Shown here: positions 16,430-29,346 of the stretch, one piece after another | Layout of the letters: every line of letters starts with the position of its first letter | How positions within the stretch are numbered: the first letter of the stretch is position 1 | NCBI RefSeq assembly: GCF_016907975.1 | Contig: NZ_JAFBCY010000001.1 | Span: forward strand, 248,001-312,000 | From: Methylopila capsulata | Lineage (GTDB): Bacteria; Pseudomonadota; Alphaproteobacteria; Rhizobiales; Methylopilaceae | DNA: 64,000 bases | Direction of reading: 5' to 3' | Notes under the pieces: generated by a model | Told to the model about the DNA's origin: nothing | Database searches by the model: none | The model's input: the letters and a program-made list of their open reading frames with translations, nothing else | Program-made: the position numbers and the translations under genes

Positions 16430-18073
16430 TCAACGCGCGCTCATCATCCGCAGCGGCCCGACGCCGTAGCTGCCTGCGCCCTTGGCCGGCTTCTTCATCG
16501 CCTCGGGGTTCATCGCCGCCACAAGCTGCAGGAACATGGCGCCCGGGAGCGGCGGCGCGAACACATAGCCCTGCGCCATGCGGACGCCCTTGGCGCGCAG
16601 ATACTCGAGCTGCTCGAAGCTCTCCACGCCCTCCGCGATAAGCTCGAGGTTCATGTCGTTCGCGAGCTTCACCATGCTGTCGACGATCGCGATCGAGTAG
16701 CGGTCGGTGCCGACGGCGTCGACGAACATCTTGTCCATCTTCATGACGTCGACGCCGAGCTTCAGCAGGTAGGACAGGCCGCCATGGCCGGTGCCGACGT
16801 CGTCCAGCGCCACCCGGACGCCGAGCGCCTGCAGCTTGGCGATGACGAGCCGCGCCCGCGGGATGTCGTTCAGGGGCTGGCGTTCGGTCACCTCGAACAT
16901 CAGCTGGTTCATGCGGATCGGCGAGCCCTCGAAGATGCGCTGGACGTCGTCGACGATGTCGGAGTCGTCGAAATGCCCGGCGAACAGGTTGAAGCCGACC
17001 TTGAGCTGCGGCAGGCGCGCGTAGGCGTCGGCGAGCTCGTCGCGCGCGGCCTCCATCAGGGCGAGCGTCATCGGGAAGATCTCGCCGCTCGCCTCCGCGA
17101 GCGCGATGAACCGGCCTGGGGGGATCATCGCCCCGTTCCGGCGGCGCCAGCGGACCAGCACCTCGCAGCCCGCGAGCTTGCCCGTCGTGATGTCGATCAC
17201 CGGCTGGTAGTACGGCACGAACTCGCCGTCGCGGATGCCGTCGGCGATCTCGCGCACGGGGCCGCCCATCCGCCGACAGAAGAGATAGACGCCCACCGCG
17301 ACCACGATCGCGAACACGCCGCCGCCGATGTTGGCGTAGAAGAACAGACCGGCGTTCGCGCGGAGCAACGCGCTGCCCGGCACCTCAATGTCGACCTTGA
17401 AGGGATAGCGCTGCGACGCCGCGGTCGAGACCACCGACGGCAGGCGCGAGGAGCGCTCCTCGGCGACGTCCTCGACGAGCGAGCGCCGGGCGACGGGCGT
17501 GCCGTCGACGGTCGCGAGCTGGGCGATGAACGCGGCGGTCAGCTGGCTCTTCAGGAAATGCGGGAACAGCCGCTCGCCGGGAATCAGCACGCGGACGGAG
17601 ATCGGCCCATCGGCGTCCCAGGTCAGCCGCACGAGCTGCGAGGCGCCCAGCTCTCCGATGGAGACGGTGGCGAGCGTGACGTTCGGGTTGAGCGTGTCGT
17701 GTTCCGGCGAAGTGCGGCGCACCACGCGCGGCTGACCGTCCGCGGCGCAGATCGCCGCGCCGGATTTGTCGACGAGGGCGATCTCCGCGATGAAGCTCGC
17801 GCGCTGCTCGGCCTTCTGAAGCAGGTCGACGACGGAGCGCGAGCATTCCCCGACGGTCTTGAGTCCGACGCCGATCAGCGCCGTCGCGGCGTCGTCGAGC
17901 CGAGACTCGGAGAGCGAGAGGACTTCGTTCGCGACGTAATCCACCTCGCGCTGGGCGCCGGTGATCAGATTGGCCCCGAGCAGGACGTTGATGCCGATGA
18001 TCGGGATCGCGGCGAGGGCGATTCCGATCAGCACCGTGTTCCGCCAGGAAGCCCCTCCGTTTCGCACCGACAC
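16430..18073 (-). CDS. CSS-motif EAL-domain cyclic-di-GMP phosphodiesterase
   Basis: Inner-membrane protein of 547 residues. A first membrane helix (about 13-36), a periplasmic sensor region with a CSS-type motif (ECSRS, Cys77) and a second helix (about 240-262) precede a cytoplasmic EAL domain. In E. coli, CSS-EAL enzymes sense periplasmic redox state by disulfide bonds. The EAL signature reads CEVLVRW, keeping the catalytic Glu. The other conserved residues are present: Asn in GFNLF, Glu in FEVTE, DDVGTG, Lys in KMDK and Glu in AEGVE, so activity against cyclic-di-GMP is likely. There is no GGDEF domain. The start is GTG. It stands alone between gpx and maeB. Confidence 0.88.
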   Translation of the reverse strand: MSVRNGGASWRNTVLIGIALAAIPIIGINVLLGANLITGAQREVDYVANEVLSLSESRLDDAATALIGVGLKTVGECSRSVVDLLQKAEQRASFIAEIALVDKSGAAICAADGQPRVVRRTSPEHDTLNPNVTLATVSIGELGASQLVRLTWDADGPISVRVLIPGERLFPHFLKSQLTAAFIAQLATVDGTPVARRSLVEDVAEERSSRLPSVVSTAASQRYPFKVDIEVPGSALLRANAGLFFYANIGGGVFAIVVAVGVYLFCRRMGGPVREIADGIRDGEFVPYYQPVIDITTGKLAGCEVLVRWRRRNGAMIPPGRFIALAEASGEIFPMTLALMEAARDELADAYARLPQLKVGFNLFAGHFDDSDIVDDVQRIFEGSPIRMNQLMFEVTERQPLNDIPRARLVIAKLQALGVRVALDDVGTGHGGLSYLLKLGVDVMKMDKMFVDAVGTDRYSIAIVDSMVKLANDMNLELIAEGVESFEQLEYLRAKGVRMAQGYVFAPPLPGAMFLQLVAAMNPEAMKKPAKGAGSYGVGPLRMMSAR

Positions 18074-18157
18074 CCCGCCTCAGGGCCTGCCTCTGCGTCC
18101 GGGAACGACGACGCGCGCAAGCCCGGCGAGAGTGCGCCTTTTCGGCTTAATACGAGG

Positions 18158-20464
<2,307 letters not shown>

Positions 20465-20632
20465 TGATCGATCCCCTCCGCGGCCGCTCTCTTGGTCGGA
20501 CGTCTAATGCGGCCTTTTCGCACAGTTTTTGAAAATGGCCACCCTCAACTGAAGGAGGCCGCCCCGCGCACGCCGCGCCGTTCCTCGGGCGCCGCATCGG
20601 GCCCGCACTTCGACGTCATGACTGAGACGATC

Positions 20633-21670
20633 TCATGATGGCCCGGCTGGAAGCGCGCGCTTGATCGCCTCGGCGAGCTGGTCAAGCGGATGCTCGGTCA
20701 GGACGGACAGCCGGTCGAGGCGGCCCACCCAGCCCATGCGGGCGAGGTCGGACAGGTCGGCCTCGAAGGCGAGGCCCCGGCGGACATGGACCGCGATTTC
20801 CGCGGCGTCGCGGCGGGGCACGCGGTAGCCGTCCGGACGCGCGACGACCGTGGGTCGCCGCGCCGCGATCGCCTCCGCGATCATCGACATCGAGTCCGCC
20901 GTCACGATGACGGCGTCGGCCGCGTAGGCCTCCAGGTTCGACATCAGCCCCGCGCTGCGGAAATCGATGACCCGCACCGCACCGCCAATGGGCTCCATCT
21001 CCGCGACGAAGCGGTCGAAACCGGCCGCCGGCGTACGGCGCGAGTTCGAGACCACGACCTCCATGCCTTCGTCGACCAGCCCGCGGACCAGGGCTCCCAG
21101 CTGCGCGAAGTCCTGCTCCGAAAACGTGTGGTGCTTGGTCGTCCCGCCGAGCAGCAGCGCCACTCTGCGCCGGTCCGCCCCTCTGCGCGCCGGCGGAAGG
21201 CCGTCGGGATCGATTTCGCTCGGCCGCAACACCACGACGCCGCGGCGGAGCCGGACAGGGTCCGGCCGCAGCAGCACGTCGAACTCGGCCAGAATCGGAA
21301 GCTTGGGAAAACCGAAATAGATCGAGCGCGCCCGCGTCGCCCGCGCGAGCGCGATGGTTGCGGCGGAGATCGACGGACCGGTGGCGACCACGAGGTCGAA
21401 TCGCTCGGACGCGAGCTGGGCGACGGTTCCCTCGCGCTCCGCGGGCGCGTCGAACCGGCCGGGCCAGAACCGATCGAACGGCATGAGGCGCGCCTGCAAC
21501 CGCTCCCAGCCGCGGGAACCGCCGCCGCGCGCGCGGAGCGCGAGCCGTCGCGTCTCAACCGCCTGCCGACGCGCGATCGCCGTCAGCACGCCGAGCGTGA
21601 TGCGGTCATGGCCCGCGACGCCGTCCGACAGCGCGAGCGCCCGCAGCGGGCGTCCGGGCGGCCTGCTCAT
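20633..21670 (-). CDS. ELM1-family (GT-B-like) protein
   Basis: 345-residue protein of the mitochondrial fission ELM1 family (PF06258), a bacterial-origin family with a glycosyltransferase GT-B-like fold and no proven reaction in bacteria. Seen here: the N-terminal LSDGVAGHDRITLG, LVVATGPSISAATIALAR in the first half, LLLGGTTKHHTFS near the centre, and VTADSMSMIAEAIAARRPTVV (about residues 255-275), the pattern expected of a nucleotide-sugar site. It starts one base after the stop of the upstream glycosyltransferase gene, so the two are translated together and probably act in the same glycoconjugate pathway. Confidence 0.82.
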   Translation of the reverse strand: MSRPPGRPLRALALSDGVAGHDRITLGVLTAIARRQAVETRRLALRARGGGSRGWERLQARLMPFDRFWPGRFDAPAEREGTVAQLASERFDLVVATGPSISAATIALARATRARSIYFGFPKLPILAEFDVLLRPDPVRLRRGVVVLRPSEIDPDGLPPARRGADRRRVALLLGGTTKHHTFSEQDFAQLGALVRGLVDEGMEVVVSNSRRTPAAGFDRFVAEMEPIGGAVRVIDFRSAGLMSNLEAYAADAVIVTADSMSMIAEAIAARRPTVVARPDGYRVPRRDAAEIAVHVRRGLAFEADLSDLARMGWVGRLDRLSVLTEHPLDQLAEAIKRALPAGPS

Positions 21671-21671
21671 C

Positions 21672-22412
21672 TCACTCCCGCCAGTTGGCCGCGATCCACG
21701 GCGTGGCGCGCACGTGCTTGTAGATCCGCTTAAGCGGCGGGGCGGGCCAGCGGCCGTCGCGCGCCTCGTCGGGGTTGGGGCGGCCGGTGAAGCAGATGAC
21801 CTTGGCGTCCACGGGCAGCTCGGGCGTTTTCACGAAGTTCAGCGGCCAGGCGGGCAACAGGCTGTGCTTGAAGCTGACGCACCACGGCGCGGGCCAGTAG
21901 CGCTTCCGCTCGCCGATCGTGCGCGAGATGTAGGTCTGACTGTTCGGGTGGCTGGCGATCGTGCCCGCCGGATCTTTCATGAAGGCGTCGTAGATCTCGG
22001 GATAGGCGCCGACGTCGAACCGATAGACCGAGGTGTTGCCGATGCCCTTCCCCATCTGCGTCCAGTTCTCGGCCACCACGAAGTCCGCCTCGGGGGCGTG
22101 GTCGAAGAACGGATCGAGGTCGCCGGTGATGACGACGTCGAGGTCGAGGAACAGCACGCGGCCCGAAATACCCTCGAGCTCGCGCGCCCACAGCGAGACC
22201 TTGCGCCACGACTTCCACATGTGGCTCTGCGGCATGTAGATCGGCGGCAGCGGATAGTTCTCCACCTCCGGCCGGAAGCCGGCGGGGTCGTTGGTGTAGC
22301 AGACCAGTCGGAACGGGCGCCGCGTGTTGCGAGCTATCATTGCGTAGAGCTTGTTGACGTAATCCGCGCCGTACATGCTGCCCCAGCGGATGCAGATGAA
22401 TGTTTGCGTCAT
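21672..22412 (-). CDS. Predicted GT-A type glycosyltransferase
   Basis: 246-residue cytosolic protein with a nucleotide-sugar transferase look: an N-terminal strand (TFICIRWGSMYG), CYTNDPAG, and the metal-binding DxD-type motif in LFLDLDVVITGDLDPFF (about residues 88-104), then NTSVYRF. It resembles uncharacterised alphaproteobacterial glycosyltransferases. Donor and acceptor are unknown. The ATG chosen starts the first strand; a longer frame would add an unlikely Arg/Pro-rich segment. It forms a tight pair with the ELM1-family gene and is divergent from a gene for an exported AsmA-like protein. Confidence 0.75.
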   Translation of the reverse strand: MTQTFICIRWGSMYGADYVNKLYAMIARNTRRPFRLVCYTNDPAGFRPEVENYPLPPIYMPQSHMWKSWRKVSLWARELEGISGRVLFLDLDVVITGDLDPFFDHAPEADFVVAENWTQMGKGIGNTSVYRFDVGAYPEIYDAFMKDPAGTIASHPNSQTYISRTIGERKRYWPAPWCVSFKHSLLPAWPLNFVKTPELPVDAKVICFTGRPNPDEARDGRWPAPPLKRIYKHVRATPWIAANWRE

Positions 22413-22585
22413 GGCAGGCAGCCTCGGGCATGGGGACGACGTCGGAGCGGCGGCACCATGCCTGCGAACGCGGCCGGCTTTCAAGCGCAGCGGTCGTCGC
22501 GCGCAGGACGGAACTGGACCGTGCGTGTGAACGCTAAGTGTCGGGCGCGCCGGGCGCGTCGTCGAAAGGGAGATCATCCGCGCGT

Positions 22586-24568
22586 ATGAAGAAGCGGCAT
22601 GGAGTCATCGGGGCGGCGCTCGCGCTTGGCCTGACGTTCGTCGGTCTCGCTTTGGCGCCTGCGGTCGCGAACCGCTTCGCCGCCTCGGAAGTGGACAGGG
22701 CGCTGGAGCGGATCCGGCGGCTGAACACGGCCGTCGCGAGCCGTGGCGAGGTCGATTACGACCTGTTCCAGCAGTCGCTCGTCGTGAGGGACGTCGCGGT
22801 CGATTCCCCGGGCGCCGGCGGCGCCAAGATCCAGATCGGCCGCGTGACGGTCCATCGGCCGGGCGGCAGGGAAGACCGCATGGTGGCGGACACCATCCGG
22901 ATCGAGAACGTCACCGTCGCCTTCGCGAACGAGACGCTCACCATTCCGACGATCGAGGTCGACGGCTACGAGGGTCCGGCACAGGGCCTCGTCAGTCCGC
23001 CCCGCGTCGGTCGCGCCGCGCGGACTCAGGCGGACATGATCGCCCAGGTGTCGATCCGCGGCGCGCGCGCGCCCGAGATGACGAGCGTCAACGCCGACCT
23101 CAAGGCGACCCGCACGATCCGCAACGTCGTGCTGGGCGCCGCGACCGACGGCGTCGTCAGCCGGGCCACGATCGAGAGCGTCGAGGTCTCGATGCTCCCG
23201 CCGCCCGGCGTCGGCGCGGAGGAGACCAATGCGCTCCACCTCGGCGCCGCCACGCTCGAGGGCGTCAGCCTGCCCACCCTGATGCGCTTCCAGGCCGGCG
23301 ACGGCCAGGGCGAACGCGAGATCGCCGTGGCGCGTGCCGAGGTGCAAGGCGCCTCGCTGCGGGCGCCCACGGCCTCCTATGGAGTGGTGAACGCGACCGT
23401 CGGGCGGCTGACGCTCGAAGCGCTCGCCCTCAGGCCCCTCGCGTTTCCGACCCAGGCCATTGACCAGCTCGCCGACAAGGCGCGGTCGGGCAAGCCGCTG
23501 ACGCCCGCTGACGTCCGCCAGATGATGCTGATGGCCGTAGACGGCGTGCGCGCGGTCGCGATCGGCCGGGCCGCCGCCAACGACGCCACGCTGTCGTTCG
23601 ACGTCGTAGGGCCCCGCAGCGTTTCGGCCGGACTTGTCGAGGCGACGGCGGTCGCGGACGGCCGGGTCGGCGGCCTGCGGTTCGAAGCCTTCCGCGCCGA
23701 GACGACGGAGGGCTCGGCGGCGGCCGGGAGCGGGGCGATCGCCGATTTCGACGCCACCGGGCTTCTCGCCTACGCCCAGGAGGTCGGCGACGACAAGATC
23801 CTGCTCACGAGCACGCCGCCGGCGGACAGGATGATGGGGCTGACCCCGCGCGCGGCCTCGGCCGAACTCGCGAACGTCGAGATCACCCGCAACGGCGACG
23901 TCGTGCGCGTGGGCAAGCTGCGCACCGGCCAGCGCGGCGACGTCGCCTCGGACCTGCCCAACCACATCAGCGTCGCCGTGGAGCAACTTCAGGCGCCGTT
24001 GCCCCCGCGGTGGCGCGTCGGACGCTATCTGCAGGACGCCGGGGTGGAGGAGATCAACCTGAGCTTCGCCGCCGACGTCTCCCTCGACGCCACGACGCAG
24101 ATCCTCAAGCTGGAGCAGCTCGCCTACGACGCCCCAGGCGTCGCCGACGTGAGCCTCACCGGCTCGCTCGCCAACGTCGATCCCAAGGTCGCCGTGGAAC
24201 GCGGCGGCGAACTGGTCGAGAAGCTGTCCGACGTGACGGTCGACCCCTTCGCGCTGAAGGTCGTGGACCATGGCGGTCTCGCCGCCGCGCTCGCCTACGC
24301 CGCCGACCGCGTCGGCCGCCCGCCCGACGTCTACCGCGAGGATCTCGCGCAGCAGGTCGAGCAGACCGTGGTGGGCATCCTCGGACCCTCGGCCGACGCT
24401 TCGGGGCGCGCGCTGGCGCTGTTCATCCGCAAGGGCGGGGCGCTCGACGTGGCGATCACCCCGAAGGGCGCCGACACGCGCCTGCTTCGGGTGCTGGGCC
24501 TGATCGGGCTCGGCCCCGTCGGCCTCGCCCAGGCGCTCGACCTGACGATCGTCACCCGCGACGGGTGA
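22586..24568 (+). CDS. Exported protein of unknown function, AsmA/DUF945-like
   Basis: 660 residues. A signal peptide or anchor (RHGVIGAALALGLTFVGLALAPAVA) is followed by alternating beta-strand segments with repeated 'value-of-strand' patterns (VDYDLFQQSLVVRDVAV, IQIGRVTVHRP, IRIENVTVAF), which recall the elongated beta-rich AsmA/DUF748-type periplasmic proteins. No catalytic motif is visible. The ATG at 22586 fits the signal peptide and has AAAGGGAG 13 bases before it; an upstream GTG would add 16 residues. It is divergent from the glycosyltransferase/ELM1 pair, so an envelope role is inferred. I do not recognise a specific family. Confidence 0.7.
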   Translation: MKKRHGVIGAALALGLTFVGLALAPAVANRFAASEVDRALERIRRLNTAVASRGEVDYDLFQQSLVVRDVAVDSPGAGGAKIQIGRVTVHRPGGREDRMVADTIRIENVTVAFANETLTIPTIEVDGYEGPAQGLVSPPRVGRAARTQADMIAQVSIRGARAPEMTSVNADLKATRTIRNVVLGAATDGVVSRATIESVEVSMLPPPGVGAEETNALHLGAATLEGVSLPTLMRFQAGDGQGEREIAVARAEVQGASLRAPTASYGVVNATVGRLTLEALALRPLAFPTQAIDQLADKARSGKPLTPADVRQMMLMAVDGVRAVAIGRAAANDATLSFDVVGPRSVSAGLVEATAVADGRVGGLRFEAFRAETTEGSAAAGSGAIADFDATGLLAYAQEVGDDKILLTSTPPADRMMGLTPRAASAELANVEITRNGDVVRVGKLRTGQRGDVASDLPNHISVAVEQLQAPLPPRWRVGRYLQDAGVEEINLSFAADVSLDATTQILKLEQLAYDAPGVADVSLTGSLANVDPKVAVERGGELVEKLSDVTVDPFALKVVDHGGLAAALAYAADRVGRPPDVYREDLAQQVEQTVVGILGPSADASGRALALFIRKGGALDVAITPKGADTRLLRVLGLIGLGPVGLAQALDLTIVTRDG

Positions 24569-24577
24569 CGCGGCGGG

Positions 24578-26350
24578 TCAGGCCTTCGGCAGCGCCGGGC
24601 GGATGTGCAGGTCCTTGAGCTGCTGCGGCGTCGCCGGCGAGGGCGCGCCCATGAGCAGGTCCTCGGCGCGCTGGTTCATCGGGAAGATCGAGATCTCGCG
24701 CAGGTTGGTCGAGCCCGTGAGCAGCATCACGATGCGGTCCACGCCCGCCGCCATACCGCCATGGGGCGGCGCGCCGTACTGGAACGCGCGGTACATGCCG
24801 CCGAAGCGCTCGACCACCGTCTCCTCGCCGTAGCCCGCGATCTCGAACGCCTTCACCATCGCCTCGGGGCGGTGGTTGCGGATGCCGCCGGAGGCGATCT
24901 CGTAGCCGTTGCAGGCGATGTCGTACTGGAACGCCTTGATGGTGAGCGGGTCCTGCCCCTTCAGCGCGTCGAGGCCGCCCTGCGGCATGGAGAAGGGGTT
25001 GTGCGAAAAGTCGACCTTCTTCTCGTCCTCGTTCCACTCGTACATCGGGAAGTCGACGATCCAGGCGAGCTCGAACCGGTCGTGGTCGACGAGCTTCAGG
25101 TCCTCGCCCACCTTGGTGCGGGCGAGGCCCGCGAACTTCACGAAGGTCGCGGGGTCGCCGGCCACGAAGAACGCGGCGTCGCCGTCCTTGAGGCCGAGCT
25201 GGTCGCGGATCGCGGCGGTGCGCTCCGGCCCGATGTTGTTCGCGATCGGACCGGCGCCCTCGCCGCCCTCGCGCCACATGACGTAGCCGAGGCCGGGCTG
25301 GCCCTCGCTCTGCGCCCACGAGTTCATGCGGTCGCAGAACGCGCGGCTGCCGCCGGTCGGCCCGGGGATCGCCCACACGCGGTTGGTTTCGGTCTCCAGC
25401 ATGCGCGCGAAGACCTTGAAGCCCGACCCGCGGAAGTGCTCGGAAACGTCCTGCATGACGAGCGGGTTGCGAAGGTCCGGCTTGTCGGTGCCGTACTTCG
25501 TCATGGATTCGGCGTAGGGGATGCGCGGCCAGTTCTTCGTCACCGGCTTGCCGTTGGCGAAGTCCTCGAACACGCCGGTGATCACGGGCTCGACCGAGGC
25601 GAACACGTCCTCCTGCTCGACGAAGCTCATCTCGAGGTCGAGCTGGTAGAACTCGCCGGGCAGGCGGTCGGCGCGCGGATCCTCGTCGCGGAAGCAGGGC
25701 GCAATCTGGAAGTAGCGGTCGAAGCCGCTCATCATGATCAGCTGCTTGTACTGCTGCGGCGCCTGCGGCAGCGCGTAGAACGTGCCGGGATGGATGCGGC
25801 TCGGCACCAGGAAGTCGCGCGCGCCTTCGGGGCTCGACGCCGTCAGGATCGGGGTCTGGAACTCGAAGAACCCCTGCCCCTTCATCTTCGACCGCATGGC
25901 GTCGATGATCGCGCCGCGGGTCATGATGTTCTTGTGCAGCTTCTCGCGGCGCAGATCGAGGAAGCGGTACCGGAGACGCGTCTCCTCCGGATAGTCCTGA
26001 TCGCCGAACACCGGCAGCGGCAGCTCCGCCGCAGGGCCCAGAACCTCGATCTCCTTCGCGTAGATCTCGACCTGACCTGTCGGGAGCTCGGCGTTCTCGG
26101 TGCCGGCGGGGCGGGTGCGCACCGCGCCGTCGATGCGGATCACCCATTCCGAGCGCACCGTCTCGGCCAGCTTGAACGCAGGGCTGTCGGGATCGGCGAC
26201 CACCTGCGTCAGGCCGTAGTGGTCGCGCAGGTCGATGAACAGCACGCCGCCGTGGTCGCGGACGCGATGAACCCAGCCGGACAGGCGAACGGTCTCGCCG
26301 ACATGGTCGGAGCGGAGTTCGCCGCAGGTGTGGGTGCGGTAGCGGTGCAT
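24578..26350 (-). CDS. aspS: Aspartyl-tRNA synthetase
   Basis: Class IIb synthetase of 590 residues that charges tRNA with aspartate. An N-terminal OB anticodon-binding domain (about 1-105, with [20 protein letters not shown]) precedes the catalytic core ([21 protein letters not shown] region, [19 protein letters not shown] for motif 2) with the bacterial GAD insertion domain. Motif 3 is GVDRIVMLL near residue 540. The ATG at 26350 fits homologues. An in-frame ATG 19 codons upstream adds unrelated sequence. It is divergent from rnd, and its stop lies 9 bases from the convergent AsmA-like gene. Confidence 0.97.
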   Translation of the reverse strand: MHRYRTHTCGELRSDHVGETVRLSGWVHRVRDHGGVLFIDLRDHYGLTQVVADPDSPAFKLAETVRSEWVIRIDGAVRTRPAGTENAELPTGQVEIYAKEIEVLGPAAELPLPVFGDQDYPEETRLRYRFLDLRREKLHKNIMTRGAIIDAMRSKMKGQGFFEFQTPILTASSPEGARDFLVPSRIHPGTFYALPQAPQQYKQLIMMSGFDRYFQIAPCFRDEDPRADRLPGEFYQLDLEMSFVEQEDVFASVEPVITGVFEDFANGKPVTKNWPRIPYAESMTKYGTDKPDLRNPLVMQDVSEHFRGSGFKVFARMLETETNRVWAIPGPTGGSRAFCDRMNSWAQSEGQPGLGYVMWREGGEGAGPIANNIGPERTAAIRDQLGLKDGDAAFFVAGDPATFVKFAGLARTKVGEDLKLVDHDRFELAWIVDFPMYEWNEDEKKVDFSHNPFSMPQGGLDALKGQDPLTIKAFQYDIACNGYEIASGGIRNHRPEAMVKAFEIAGYGEETVVERFGGMYRAFQYGAPPHGGMAAGVDRIVMLLTGSTNLREISIFPMNQRAEDLLMGAPSPATPQQLKDLHIRPALPKA

Positions 26351-26490
26351 CGTGATGTCGTCCCGGATCGTTCGGCCTTGCGAGGCCGTAAAAGGCCGCG
26401 GGACCACGGCATGCAGGCGGCGATGTTGTCAAGGATGTCGGCGCGAGCACGGAGACACCGGCGACCGACTCCGCTATATGCGGAGACGAC

Positions 26491-27741
26491 ATGATGATCA
26501 CCTCGACCGCCGACCTTGCCGCCGCCTGCGCCCGCTTCGCCCGCTCCCCTTTCGTGACGGTCGACACCGAGTTCCTGCGCGAAACCACCTTCTGGCCGAA
26601 ACTCTGCGTCGTGCAGCTCGCCGACGAGGAAGGCCCGGTCGTGGTCGACGCGCTGGCGCCGGACATCGACCTCCAGCCGCTGTTCGAGCTGATGGCGAAC
26701 GAGGGCGTGCTGAAGGTGTTCCACGCCGGGCGGCAAGACATCGAGATCTTCCATCATCTCGCCGGCCTGGTGCCGCACCCGGTGTTCGACACCCAGATCG
26801 CCGCCATGGTGCTGGGCTTCGGCGACAGCGTCTCCTACGACCAGCTGGTGCAGCGCACGACTGGCGTGACGCTCGACAAATCCTCGCGCTTCACCGACTG
26901 GAGCCGGCGCCCGCTGTCGGACGACCAGGTGACCTACGCCATCGCCGACGTCACGCACCTCCGGACGGTCTACGCCAAGCTCTCCGCCGATCTGGTCAAG
27001 CGCGGCCGCGCCGAGTGGCTGGTCGAGGAGATGGAGGTGCTTACCTCCCCCGCGACCTACCGCGCCGAACCGGACGAGGCGTGGCAGCGGTTTCGCTCGC
27101 GCGTGAAGAAACAGCGCGATCTCGCCGTGCTGATGGAGGTGGCCGCCTGGCGCGAGCGCGAGGCGCAGGGCCGCGACGTCCCGCGCTCCCGGGTCCTGAA
27201 GGACGACGCCCTGCTCGAGGTCGCGACCCGCGCCCCGAAGACCGCCGAGGCGCTCGGCGGCCTGCGCACCTTTCCGCGGGGCTACGAACGCTCGCGGGCG
27301 GGCCAGGAGATTCTGGAGGCGGTCGCGCGCGGGCTCGCGCTCGACCCCGCCGGTCTGCCGGAGATCGACCGCGATCGCGGCGCGGCCGGCGCGAACCCTG
27401 CGACCGTCGAACTGCTGAAGGTTCTGCTTCGCATGATCGCGGAGCAGAACGCGGTCGCCGCCAAGATCATCGCCAACAGCGACGACCTGGAGCGTATCGC
27501 GGCCGACGACGCAGCGGAGGTCCCGGCCATGCATGGCTGGCGGCGCGAGCTGTTCGGCGAGAAGGCGCTCAAGCTGAAGGCCGGCGAGCTTGCGCTCGCG
27601 GTCGAGCGCGGGCGCGTGGTGACGCTGGCGCGCGATCCGGCGGAGGACGGCCCCCTGCCCGCTCCGCAGCCCCGCCGCCGCCGCGGAGGCCGCGGCGAGC
27701 GCTTCGCCGAGCCTGCGAGCGCCCCCGTCGCCGGCGACTGA
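26491..27741 (+). CDS. rnd: Ribonuclease D
   Basis: 3'-5' exoribonuclease that trims tRNA and other small RNA precursors. Of 416 residues, the DEDDy exonuclease domain covers about 1-180, with TVDTEFLRE (Asp and Glu), [11 protein letters not shown] (Asp) and the VTYAIADV Tyr/Asp pair. An HRDC domain follows (about 210-290). The C-terminus ends in a basic Arg-rich tail ([10 protein letters not shown]). The ribosome-binding GGAG is within CCGCTATATGCGGAG. It is convergent with ppx and divergent from aspS. Confidence 0.95.
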   Translation: MMITSTADLAAACARFARSPFVTVDTEFLRETTFWPKLCVVQLADEEGPVVVDALAPDIDLQPLFELMANEGVLKVFHAGRQDIEIFHHLAGLVPHPVFDTQIAAMVLGFGDSVSYDQLVQRTTGVTLDKSSRFTDWSRRPLSDDQVTYAIADVTHLRTVYAKLSADLVKRGRAEWLVEEMEVLTSPATYRAEPDEAWQRFRSRVKKQRDLAVLMEVAAWREREAQGRDVPRSRVLKDDALLEVATRAPKTAEALGGLRTFPRGYERSRAGQEILEAVARGLALDPAGLPEIDRDRGAAGANPATVELLKVLLRMIAEQNAVAAKIIANSDDLERIAADDAAEVPAMHGWRRELFGEKALKLKAGELALAVERGRVVTLARDPAEDGPLPAPQPRRRRGGRGERFAEPASAPVAGD

Positions 27742-27774
27742 CCGGCCTCGAGCCGGGACACCAGCGGAAAACGC

Positions 27775-29346
27775 TCAGATCTCGATGATCGCGGTCGGCC
27801 GGGCCAGCATCTTGCCGAGCTTGGTCAAGCGGTTCCGCAGGCGGTCGCTGGCGAGGTCGCGGAGTTCGGCCGGCAGCCGGAGCGTGAGCACGCCCTTGCG
27901 CATGGTGAGCGGGGTGCGGGCCAGCACGCCCGGCACCGAGGCCGAGACGAGGTAGCCCACCCGCATCGCGCCGCCGAGGATGCGGGCGCGATCGAGGATG
28001 CGCGTGGAGGCGATCTCGCGGATGCGCGGGCTCGACTCGTCGTCGAGCAGGCCCATGTGCCGGTAGTAGACCGCGAGCGCGATGAAGGCTCGGCCGGGGT
28101 GATCAAGCCCCGTCAGCGCCGCATGGGCGATGGTCTCGAGGCTCTGCTGGCCGCGGTAGTCGGGATGCGCGCGCCAGGCGATGTCGGCGAGGTGGCAGGC
28201 CGCGTGGCGCCAGCGCTTTTCCTCGACCTCCTCGTCGAGATCGACGCTGCGGAACAGCCGGTCGGTCCAGTCGACCAGATCGAAGCCGTGCCGGGGGGCG
28301 CGCGAGCGGAGGTAGCCGAGATCGGTCGCGGTGCTGATCAGCGGGTCCTGGCGCCGGCCGTCGTCGTCCAGCAGCTCGAACAGCAGCCCTTCGCGGACGC
28401 CGAGCGCGGACATGGTGACTTCGCTGGGCTTGCCGATCCGGATGATGTGCTCGAGCACCAGCGCGCCGTAGGCGAGCAGCGGGCGACGCTCGGAGGACAC
28501 GGTCGACACGCCCGGCAGCGTCTCGGGATCGACGCGGCGGACGAGGCGGCAGAACTCCAGCGCCTCCTTCGCGGGGATGGTGTAGCCGTGGAGGACGTGG
28601 AGCGGGTAGTTCTTCTGCACCATGTGCATGTGGGCGAGCGCGCGCCAGGTGCCGCCGACGGCGTAGAACACCCGGTCCTTGAGCTTGCCCAGCGCCGCGG
28701 CCTCGTCGAGCGCGTCGCGAACCAGACGGTCCGCCTTCTTGATCGAGCGGTCGGACGCGTCCTGCAAGCGGAGGCCGCCGAGCGGATGCGTGGACCCCTC
28801 GCCGACCTTGGTCTTCGAGATGTTGACGAGCTCGAGGCTGCCGCCGCCGAGGTCGCCCACGACGCCGTTCGGCCGGTAGACGCCGGAGACGACGCCGAGC
28901 GCAGAAAGCTCCGCTTCGCGCTTGCCCGACAGCAGGCCGACCCTGACGCCGCAGATGCTCTCCGCTTCGGCGATGAAGGCGGCCCCGTTCTCGGCGTCGC
29001 GCGCGGCGGCGGTGGCGAGAACGTGAAGCCGTTCGACGCCCATGCCGTCGCTCAGCGCGCGGAACCGCCGGAGCGCCGCCAGCGCCTTCGCCATGCTGGC
29101 GTCCGACAGCTTGCCGGTGACGGCGACGGAGCGGCCGAGAGCGCACAGCTCCTTCTCGTTGAACAGCGCCGTCGGGGCGCGGGTGAGGCCCTCGTAGACG
29201 ACGAGCCGGACCGAGTTCGATCCGATGTCGATGATCGCCACCGGCGCGCCGCAGGGCAGACGACCCGGCGGCAGGTGGCGCTTGGACGCCGCCGCCGCCC
29301 GTCCGGCTTCGGCGGCGTCCGCCGGCGCGATCGGGGCCTCAGCCAC
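27775..29346 (-). CDS. ppx: Exopolyphosphatase (Ppx/GppA family)
   Basis: 523-residue ASKHA-fold enzyme that releases phosphate from polyphosphate, or hydrolyses pppGpp. It shows [17 protein letters not shown] (phosphate loop 1, about residues 37-53), [11 protein letters not shown] (second loop, about 166) and a C-terminal HD-like region (about 330-450, with [19 protein letters not shown]). A GTG start overlaps the ppk end by 8 bases, so translation is coupled to ppk. Polyphosphate synthesis and breakdown are thus encoded together. Confidence 0.92.
   Translation of the reverse strand: MAEAPIAPADAAEAGRAAAASKRHLPPGRLPCGAPVAIIDIGSNSVRLVVYEGLTRAPTALFNEKELCALGRSVAVTGKLSDASMAKALAALRRFRALSDGMGVERLHVLATAAARDAENGAAFIAEAESICGVRVGLLSGKREAELSALGVVSGVYRPNGVVGDLGGGSLELVNISKTKVGEGSTHPLGGLRLQDASDRSIKKADRLVRDALDEAAALGKLKDRVFYAVGGTWRALAHMHMVQKNYPLHVLHGYTIPAKEALEFCRLVRRVDPETLPGVSTVSSERRPLLAYGALVLEHIIRIGKPSEVTMSALGVREGLLFELLDDDGRRQDPLISTATDLGYLRSRAPRHGFDLVDWTDRLFRSVDLDEEVEEKRWRHAACHLADIAWRAHPDYRGQQSLETIAHAALTGLDHPGRAFIALAVYYRHMGLLDDESSPRIREIASTRILDRARILGGAMRVGYLVSASVPGVLARTPLTMRKGVLTLRLPAELRDLASDRLRNRLTKLGKMLARPTAIIEI

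Noticed and set aside
22538-22585. GTG start of the AsmA-like gene
   Set aside because: It adds 16 hydrophilic residues before an otherwise normal signal peptide.
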